A stretch of 64,000 nt of DNA, taken from positions 186,001 through 250,000 of the forward strand of contig NZ_JAOEEA010000009.1 of the NCBI RefSeq assembly GCF_029837695.1. The letters run 5' to 3'. Origin of the DNA: Pseudomonas sp. GD04019. Its GTDB lineage: Bacteria > Pseudomonadota > Gammaproteobacteria > Pseudomonadales > Pseudomonadaceae. A program made the position numbers and the translations under genes. Below the pieces are notes generated by a model. That model saw only the letters and a program-made list of their open reading frames with translations. It made no database searches and was not told the DNA's origin. Positions 57,953 to 64,000 of the stretch are shown here, in pieces (position 1 is the stretch's first letter; each line of letters begins with the position of its first letter).

Positions 57953-60199
57953 TCAACTACCGCTGCGATTGCGCCGCGCCTCAATGATATTGGGCAGCTG
58001 GCTGATCCGCGCCAGCAGCCGGGCCAGGGCGTCCAGGCCGGGAATCTCGATGGTCAGCAGCATGGAGGCGGTGTTGTCCTCCTTGTTCGAGCGGGTGTTC
58101 ACCGCCAGCACGTTGATGCGGTCGTTGAGCAGCACCTGGGTCACGTCGCGCAGCAGGCCGGAGCGGTCGTAGGCGCGGATAACGATATCCACCGGATAGG
58201 TCTGCACCGGCACCGGGCCCCAGCTGACCTGGATGATCCGCTCCGGCTCGCGCCCGGCCAGCTGCAGCACCGAGGCGCAGTCCTGGCGATGGATGCTGAC
58301 ACCACGACCGACCGTGATGTAGCCGACGATCGGATCGCCCGGCAGCGGCTGGCAGCAGCCGGCCATCTGCGTCAGCAGGTTGCCGACACCCTCGATCTGG
58401 ATGTCGCCGCGCCGCCCCGGGCGTGGCGAAGTCGCGCGCCGCGGGATCAGTTCCAGCTGCTCGTTGCCACGCTCCGGCTCCACCTGCTGCTGAGCCAGGT
58501 TGACCGCATGGGCCAGGCGCAGGTCGCCGGCGCCGAGGGCCGCGTACATGTCCTCGACCGTCTTCAGGTTGCACTTCTCGGCCAGCTTGGCGAAGTCCAC
58601 GGCCGGCAGCGCCAGGCGCGACAGGTCGCGTTCGAGCATGACCTTGCCGGCGGCGACGTTCTGTTCGCGGTCCTGCAGCTTGAACCAGTGGACGATCTTC
58701 GCCCGCGCCCGCGAGGTGGTGATGTAGCCCAGGTTGGGGTTGAGCCAGTCGCGGCTCGGCGCGCCCTGCTTGGAGGTGATGATCTCCACCTGCTCGCCGG
58801 TCTGCAGGCTATAGGTCAGCGGCACGATGCGCCCGTTGACCTTGGAGCCCCGGCAGTTGTGGCCGATCTGGGTGTGCACGCGGTAGGCGAAGTCCAGCGG
58901 CGTGGCGCCCTTGGGCAGGTCGATGGCGTGGCCGTCCGGGGTGAACACGTAGACCCGGTCCGGCTCGATATCCACGCGCAACTGCTCGGCCAGGCCGCCG
59001 ATGTCGCCCAGTTCCTCGTGCCACTCGAGCACCTGGCGCAGCCAGGCCATCTTCTCCTCGTAGTGGTCGGAGCCGCCCTTGACGTCGGTGCCCTTGTACT
59101 TCCAGTGGGCGCACACGCCCAGCTCGGCCTCCTCGTGCATGGCGTGGGTGCGGATCTGCACCTCCAGCACCTTGCCGTCCGGGCCGATCACCGCCGTGTG
59201 CAGGGAGCGATAGCCGTTCTCCTTGGGGTTGGCGATGTAGTCGTCGAATTCCTTGGGGATGTGCCGCCACAGGCTGTGCACGATGCCCAGCGCGGTGTAG
59301 CAGTCGCGCACTTCCGGCACCAGCACGCGCACCGCGCGCACGTCGTAGATCTGGCTGAACTGCAGGCCCTTGCGCTGCATCTTCCGCCAGATCGAATAGA
59401 TGTGTTTGGCGCGGCCGCTGATGTCCGGCTTGATGCCGGTGGCGGTGAGTTCGTCGCGCAGCTGCTGCATCACCTCGGCGATGTACTGCTCGCGATCGAG
59501 ACGACGCTCGTGCAGCAGCTTGGCGATCTGCTTGTACTGCTCGGGTTCCAGGTAGCGGAAGGAGATGTCCTCCAGCTCCCACTTGATATGGCCGATGCCC
59601 AGGCGGTGGGCCAGCGGCGCATAGATGTCGAACACCTCGCGGGCCACGCGCAGGCGCTTCTCGTCATCGGCATGCTTGACCGCGCGGATCGCGCAGGTGC
59701 GCTCGGCCAGCTTGATCAGGGCCACGCGCACGTCGTCGACCATGGCCACCAGCATCTTGCGCAGGTTTTCCACCTGGGCCTGGGAGCCGAGCACCAGGGA
59801 GTCGCGCGGGTTGAGCGAGGCGCTGATGGCGGCCATGCGCAGCACGCCCTCGATCAGCTTGGCCACCACCGGGCCGAACTTGTCCTGCACCGCCTTGAGG
59901 CTGATCTTGCCCTCGCGCACGGCGCGGTAGATCACCGCGGCCACCAGGCTGTCCTGGTCCAGCTTGAGGTCGGCGAGGATCTCGGCGATCTCCAGGCCGG
60001 TCTGGAAGCTGGAGTTGCCTTCCGCCCACAGGTTCTGCGCGGCGTTGGCCTGCTGCTCCACCTCGCGGGCGAACTCGCAGGCCGCCTTCAGGGCTTCACG
60101 ATCCAGCGCCGGGTCGACGCTCAGCGTGTGGTCCAGCCAGGCCTCGAGGTTGATGCTGCCGTCGAGGTTGATCGGCTGGTGTGCTCTCACCTGTACCAT
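57953..60199 (-). CDS. relA: GTP pyrophosphokinase RelA
   Basis: RelA makes (p)ppGpp on stalled ribosomes. The 748 residues have an N-terminal pseudo-hydrolase in which the SpoT HDxxED site is absent (AAVIYRAVREGKISL), so it is synthetase-only. The synthetase follows (GYRSLHTAVIGPDGKVLEVQ, HEEAELGVCAHWKYK), then the TGS domain (VYVFTPDGHAIDLPKGATPLDFAYRVH), a zinc-finger-like Cys/His region and a C-terminal ACT domain. GTG or ATG alternatives are not needed; ATG at 60199 is clear. Confidence 0.97.
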   Translation of the reverse strand: MVQVRAHQPINLDGSINLEAWLDHTLSVDPALDREALKAACEFAREVEQQANAAQNLWAEGNSSFQTGLEIAEILADLKLDQDSLVAAVIYRAVREGKISLKAVQDKFGPVVAKLIEGVLRMAAISASLNPRDSLVLGSQAQVENLRKMLVAMVDDVRVALIKLAERTCAIRAVKHADDEKRLRVAREVFDIYAPLAHRLGIGHIKWELEDISFRYLEPEQYKQIAKLLHERRLDREQYIAEVMQQLRDELTATGIKPDISGRAKHIYSIWRKMQRKGLQFSQIYDVRAVRVLVPEVRDCYTALGIVHSLWRHIPKEFDDYIANPKENGYRSLHTAVIGPDGKVLEVQIRTHAMHEEAELGVCAHWKYKGTDVKGGSDHYEEKMAWLRQVLEWHEELGDIGGLAEQLRVDIEPDRVYVFTPDGHAIDLPKGATPLDFAYRVHTQIGHNCRGSKVNGRIVPLTYSLQTGEQVEIITSKQGAPSRDWLNPNLGYITTSRARAKIVHWFKLQDREQNVAAGKVMLERDLSRLALPAVDFAKLAEKCNLKTVEDMYAALGAGDLRLAHAVNLAQQQVEPERGNEQLELIPRRATSPRPGRRGDIQIEGVGNLLTQMAGCCQPLPGDPIVGYITVGRGVSIHRQDCASVLQLAGREPERIIQVSWGPVPVQTYPVDIVIRAYDRSGLLRDVTQVLLNDRINVLAVNTRSNKEDNTASMLLTIEIPGLDALARLLARISQLPNIIEARRNRSGS

Positions 60200-60279
60200 C
60201 TTCTGCCTTCCCTACGGCGGGTCGCAGCCCACCGGACTATCGCCGGCCTTCTGTGAGCCGGTCGGATTGCGCCGGCATC

Positions 60280-61629
60280 CTAGCCAGCCTCGAATAACGC
60301 CATCGCCTCCACATGCGCCGTCTGCGGGAACATGTCGAGAATCCCGGCCCGTTTCAGCCGGAAGCCCTGCCTGACCAGTTCGGCGGTGTCGCGCGCCAGG
60401 GTCGCCGGGTTGCACGAAACATATACCAGGCGCCGCGCGCCCAGCTCGCCGATCTGCTTGACCACCTCGAAGGCGCCATCGCGCGGCGGGTCCAGCAGGA
60501 TCGCGTCGAAGCCCTGGGCGACCCAGGGCTCAGCGGCCAGCGGCTTCGACAGGTCGGCCTGGAAAAAGTGCAGATTGCCCAGGCCGTTGGCCGCGGCATT
60601 GGCCCGCGCCCGCTCGACCATGGCCTGCACACCTTCCACCGCCACCACCTCGCGCACCTGCTGCGCCAGCGGCAGGGCGAAATTGCCCAGGCCGCAGAAC
60701 AGGTCCAGCACGCGCTCGCCAGTGTGCGGCGCCAACCAGTCTAGCGCCTGTTCGACCATCGCCTGATTGACCGCGCCGTTGACCTGGACGAAATCCCCAG
60801 GCCGGTACTGCAGCTCCAGGTTCCAGGGCTCCAGACGATAGCCCAGGCTCTGCCCGGGCAGATCGGCCTCCGGCTCGCCGGTACCGTGCAGCCACAGCTG
60901 CGCCTCATGCTCGGCGCAGAACGCGCGCAGGCGTTGCAGATCGGTCTCGCCCAGTGGCGCCGTATGGCGCAGCAACACGGCCGTCTGGGTGCCGTGGAAC
61001 AGTTCGACATGGCCCAGAGCCTGGGGCTTATCCAGGCTGCGCAACAGCGCCGGCAAAGCACGCATGATCGATTGCAAGGGCTGTACCAGCACCGGGCAAT
61101 CGGCGATGGCGACGATGTCCTGGCTGGCGGCGGCACGGAAGCCGACGTCCAGGCGCTTGGCCTTGACGTCCCAGCGCACGGCGATGCGCGCGCGGCGGCG
61201 ATAGGCCAACTCGGGGCCGCTGAGCGGCGCCACCCATTCATCCGGCTGCACGCCAGCGAGGCGCTGCAGCTGTTCGGCCAGGGTGCGCTGTTTCAGGGCA
61301 AGCTGCTCGGTATGGGGCAGGTGCTGCAGGGTGCAGCCGCCGCAGCTGCCGGCATGCGCGCAGGGCGCTTCGCGGCGCAGTTCCACGGCGCGCAGCACGC
61401 GCTCGGTGCGCGCCTCCACCACCTGGCTGCGGGCGTTGAGTACGCGGGCTTCCACTTCCTCGCCCGGCAGGCTGCCGGCGACGAACCAGCTACGGCCGTC
61501 GATAAAGGCGATACCGCGACCATCGTTGGACAGGCGCTCGATCAGCAGCTTCTGCTTCTTGCCTACCGGCACCTGCGCTTTGCGCTCGCCACCGGCGGGC
61601 TGAAAGCGCAGCGATCTGTGCTTGCTCAT
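60280..61629 (-). CDS. rlmD: 23S rRNA m5U1939 methyltransferase RlmD
   Basis: The 449-residue protein has a TRAM RNA-binding domain (residues about 22-80). The [4Fe-4S] site [10 protein letters not shown] with a later Cys at about 182, and a Rossmann methyltransferase domain follow: [16 protein letters not shown] for [15 protein letters not shown] and nucleophile [12 protein letters not shown]. It methylates U1939 of 23S rRNA. It lies two bases from cysM. Confidence 0.97.
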   Translation of the reverse strand: MSKHRSLRFQPAGGERKAQVPVGKKQKLLIERLSNDGRGIAFIDGRSWFVAGSLPGEEVEARVLNARSQVVEARTERVLRAVELRREAPCAHAGSCGGCTLQHLPHTEQLALKQRTLAEQLQRLAGVQPDEWVAPLSGPELAYRRRARIAVRWDVKAKRLDVGFRAAASQDIVAIADCPVLVQPLQSIMRALPALLRSLDKPQALGHVELFHGTQTAVLLRHTAPLGETDLQRLRAFCAEHEAQLWLHGTGEPEADLPGQSLGYRLEPWNLELQYRPGDFVQVNGAVNQAMVEQALDWLAPHTGERVLDLFCGLGNFALPLAQQVREVVAVEGVQAMVERARANAAANGLGNLHFFQADLSKPLAAEPWVAQGFDAILLDPPRDGAFEVVKQIGELGARRLVYVSCNPATLARDTAELVRQGFRLKRAGILDMFPQTAHVEAMALFEAG

Positions 61630-61631
61630 GG

Positions 61632-62519
61632 TCAGCGGTTGAACAGGCCGGACGACAGGTAGCGGTCGCCACGGTCACAGATGATCGCCACCATCACCGC
61701 GTTCTCCACTTCCTGCGCCAGCTTGAGCATGGCCGCCACCGCACCGCCGGAGGAAACGCCGCAGAAGATGCCCTCTTCGCGCGCCATTCGCCGCATCATT
61801 TCTTCGGCCTCGGCCTGGGTGATATCCAGCACGCGATCCACGCGGCTGGCGTCGTAGATGCTCGGCAGGTATTCCTGGGGCCAGCGGCGGATGCCGGGGA
61901 TGGCCGAGCCGTCCTGCGGCTGCAGGCCGATGATCTCGATGGCCGGATTCTGCTCCTTGAGGTAGCGCGAGGTGCCCATGATGGTGCCGGTGGTACCCAT
62001 GGAGCTGATGAAATGGGTGATGCCGCCGCCGGTCTGCTGCCAGATCTCCGGGCCGGTGCCGCGGTAGTGGGCCTCGGGGTTGTCACCGTTGGCGAACTGG
62101 TCGAGCACCTTGCCCTTGCCCTCGGCCTGCATGGCCAGGGCCAGGTCACGCGCCACTTCCATGTTGTCCACCAGAATCAGCTCGGCACCGTAGGCGGTCA
62201 TGGCCGCCTTGCGTTCGTCGGTGGAGTTGTCCGGCATGATCAGGACCATCTGGTAACCCTTGATCGCCGCCGCCATCGCCAGGGCGATGCCGGTGTTACC
62301 GCTGGTGGCCTCGATTAGGATGTCGCCGGGCTGGATGTCGCCACGCTGCTCGGCGCGGGTGATCATCGACAGCGCCGGGCGGTCCTTCACCGAACCGGCC
62401 GGGTTGTTGCCCTCCAGCTTCACCAGCAAGGTATTGGAGGTGTTGCCGGGCAGGCGTTGCAGGCGGACCAGCGGAGTGTTGCCGATGCAGTCGGCGATGG
62501 TGGGAAACTGCAGGGTCAT
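61632..62519 (-). CDS. cysM: Cysteine synthase B
   Basis: This PLP enzyme of 295 residues joins O-acetylserine with sulfide or thiosulfate. The Schiff-base Lys is in [15 protein letters not shown], with [21 protein letters not shown] for the substrate and phosphate contacts, and [13 protein letters not shown]. It precedes rlmD by two bases on the same strand. In P. aeruginosa the same order occurs. Confidence 0.96.
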   Translation of the reverse strand: MTLQFPTIADCIGNTPLVRLQRLPGNTSNTLLVKLEGNNPAGSVKDRPALSMITRAEQRGDIQPGDILIEATSGNTGIALAMAAAIKGYQMVLIMPDNSTDERKAAMTAYGAELILVDNMEVARDLALAMQAEGKGKVLDQFANGDNPEAHYRGTGPEIWQQTGGGITHFISSMGTTGTIMGTSRYLKEQNPAIEIIGLQPQDGSAIPGIRRWPQEYLPSIYDASRVDRVLDITQAEAEEMMRRMAREEGIFCGVSSGGAVAAMLKLAQEVENAVMVAIICDRGDRYLSSGLFNR

Positions 62520-62602
62520 GGCGAGACGGCTATCCGTTCACGAAACAGGTGCGCCATGATACCGGCAAACCGCCGCCGACCATATCGGCGGCGCTATTCG
62601 CC

Positions 62603-62941
62603 TCAGCCACCCACAACCCAGGCGATGCCCAGCACGAGGCTAGCCGGCAGCGGCCAGAACAGCGCCAGGCGCGGCCAGTAGGGCAACAGCAGGACCAGGG
62701 TGAAGCCGGCCAGGCAGATCTGGCCGAACCAGCCGACCGGACCCATGGCCCAACCCCAGGCGGCTACGCAGGCAGCGAAGCTGGCCGCGAGCAGAACCCA
62801 GCCGGCCAGGCGCAGGCCACGCCGCAGCCTGGGCGTAGGCACGCGCTGCCAGACCTGCTTGTGGTGGCGCTCCAGGCCCTGGCACAGGCCGACCATGCCG
62901 GCATACGCGAGCAACAATCCGCCGAAGAAGGCACTCAGCAT
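62603..62941 (-). CDS. DUF3325 domain membrane protein
   Basis: The 112-residue protein has three to four transmembrane helices and the DUF3325 pattern LAYAGMVGLCQGLERHHKQVWQRVPTPRLRR with RLAGWVLLAASFAACVAAWGW. These proteins accompany PepSY-type membrane proteins in siderophore-uptake loci. It follows the PepSY gene after one base, so the two are coupled. Confidence 0.88.
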   Translation of the reverse strand: MLSAFFGGLLLAYAGMVGLCQGLERHHKQVWQRVPTPRLRRGLRLAGWVLLAASFAACVAAWGWAMGPVGWFGQICLAGFTLVLLLPYWPRLALFWPLPASLVLGIAWVVGG

Positions 62942-62942
62942 C

Positions 62943-64000
62943 TCAGTTCACCTCCAGCGTGGTTCGCGCAGCGCGCCGTGGCGCCGGCTGCTCGCCCTTG
63001 CGCCCGACGCGCAGCGCGGTCCAGGCCAGCAGCGCGCCGCAGGCCAGCACGGCGAGTTCCAGCAGCAGGCGACCCTGGTCGACCCACGGCCACTCCAGGG
63101 TCAGCGCGCTGAGCAGCGGCAACCCCAGGCAGAGCAGCGCGGCCAGGCCCAGTTGCTCGCGCCAGGCCTGCAGGTGCGGGCGGCACCAGCCATGCAGCAG
63201 GCTCAGCGCCCAGATGGCGAAGAACAGGCGCAGCTCCCAGCCAGCGCGCTGGGCCAGTTCCACCGGCAACAGGCGATTGATCCAGAACAGGCCGATGCAG
63301 GCCAGGGCCAGGCCGGCGATCACCGCGATGTTCAGGCTCTCAATCAGGCGATTGCCGAAGCCCTGCGCCCTGCCCTCCTGCAGGTACTTGCGCCGGCGCT
63401 TGACGGTGAACAGCACCAGGCCGCTGGCGATCATCGCGCTGCCCACCAGGCCGCAGAAGAAGTACAGCCAGCGCATCGGGTAGCCACCGAACTGGGCGAA
63501 GTGCAGGCCGAACATCACCCGCTGGGTCAGCACGCTCGGGCGCAGCTCCGGCGGACCGGCGAGCAGCTCGCCGCTGACGCCGTCGAACACCATGTTGTGG
63601 CCCTTGCTCAGGGCGATGCGGTTGCCCAGCACGCGCCGCACCTCGACCAGCGCATCGGCCTGGCCGGGATGGCTGATGCTCACCGCGGCCAGCGGCCCCA
63701 TGCGCTGCTCGGCCTGTTCCAGCAGCGGGCCGAGGGCGACCAGTTGCGCCGCCGGCGCGCGGCTCGGCCCGTGGTGGTGCGGCGGCTCCTCGATATGCTC
63801 CTGGTAGAAGGCCTCGAAGTCGCCGTCGTACAGCGCCTGCAGCGCCGCCGGCAGGTAGATCAGGCCGAAGATGATCAGCCCGGTGTAGACGATCATCAGG
63901 TGGAACGGCATCAGCAGCACGCCGGCGGCGTTGTGCGCATCCAGCCAGGAGCGCTGGCCCTTGTTCGGGCGGAAAGTGAAGAACTCCTTGAACAGCTTCT
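62943..64000 (-). CDS. PepSY-associated transmembrane protein, partial (5' end outside the window)
   Basis: The frame is open to the right edge, so the N-terminus is missing; 352 residues are visible. Residues in the order read from the edge include FRPNKGQRSWLDAHNAAGVLLMPFHLMIVYTGL (helix), a periplasmic PepSY-like region with SISHPGQADALVEVRRVLGN, and several helices (YFFCGLVGSAMIASGLVLFTVKRRRK). The family is linked to TonB-dependent siderophore receptors, where some members act as iron-siderophore reductases. The downstream DUF3325 gene supports this. Confidence 0.88.
   Translation of the reverse strand, partial: KLFKEFFTFRPNKGQRSWLDAHNAAGVLLMPFHLMIVYTGLIIFGLIYLPAALQALYDGDFEAFYQEHIEEPPHHHGPSRAPAAQLVALGPLLEQAEQRMGPLAAVSISHPGQADALVEVRRVLGNRIALSKGHNMVFDGVSGELLAGPPELRPSVLTQRVMFGLHFAQFGGYPMRWLYFFCGLVGSAMIASGLVLFTVKRRRKYLQEGRAQGFGNRLIESLNIAVIAGLALACIGLFWINRLLPVELAQRAGWELRLFFAIWALSLLHGWCRPHLQAWREQLGLAALLCLGLPLLSALTLEWPWVDQGRLLLELAVLACGALLAWTALRVGRKGEQPAPRRAARTTLEVN

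Noticed and set aside
57806..60256. An 816-codon plus-strand frame opposite relA
   Set aside because: It is antisense to relA and rich in His, Gln and Val repeats from complementing GC3-biased codons. It also starts inside mazG.

Overview
The window is GC-rich chromosomal DNA from a member of the genus Pseudomonas. The evidence is the long ordered block tusA-like / M48 protease / nadA / tRNA-Lys / queC-queE / cpoB-pal-tolBARQ-ybgC / ruvBAC / yebC / aspS / dps / slyX / HIT / oprD / proS / acylphosphatase / yihY / wrbA / hda / purMN / mazG / relA / rlmD / cysM. From memory this is the gene order of P. aeruginosa around PA0931-PA1013. I cannot assign a species.

Layout. 1-4400: the end of a hybrid histidine kinase, pirin, RmuC and a Sel1-repeat protein. 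4400-7200: accessory DNA stacked downstream of tRNA-Ser(CGA). It holds a RES/Xre toxin-antitoxin pair and a 1344-bp element bounded by 26-bp copies of the tRNA 3' end. The element carries two small overlapping genes between two large cruciform-forming inverted repeats, and no integrase. 7200-11800: purC (long form), bamC, dapA, a GcvR-like regulator, bcp and a TusA-like protein. 11900-16200: M48 protease, a MITE-like repeat, nadA, tRNA-Lys(TTT), queC and queE. 16300-24800: the complete Tol-Pal envelope operon, then ruvCAB and yebC. 24850-33800: aspS, an Hpt/HD-GYP protein, dps, a GGDEF protein, a membrane-anchored cold-shock protein, slyX, a HIT protein, oprD and a thioesterase. 33900-38800: proS, a lipoprotein, acylphosphatase, a TlpA-like lipoprotein and a PilZ-like protein. 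38800-45000: a czc-type heavy-metal efflux operon that looks inserted. 45200-64000: housekeeping genes (yihY, wrbA, hda, purMN, rof, mazG, relA, rlmD, cysM) and the start of an iron-uptake-associated membrane pair running off the right edge.

Functional themes. Envelope integrity (Tol-Pal, BamC, M48 protease, lipoproteins), recombination and repair (RuvABC, RmuC), purine synthesis (PurC, PurM, PurN), stringent response (RelA), cyclic-di-GMP signalling (two GGDEF proteins, an HD-GYP-like protein and a PilZ-like protein) and metal homeostasis (Czc, PepSY/DUF3325, Dps).

The most novel-looking item is the 1.34-kb tRNA-Ser element. It has duplicated att sequence, a duplicated intrinsic terminator, 19-bp end repeats, two cruciforms and a ribbon-helix-helix gene preceded by AACATAT repeats. 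It looks like a minimal mobile element or satellite that must borrow a recombinase. Other points of interest are the long-form PurC at the usual purC locus, the compact nadA/tRNA-Lys junction, and the MITE between M48 and nadA.
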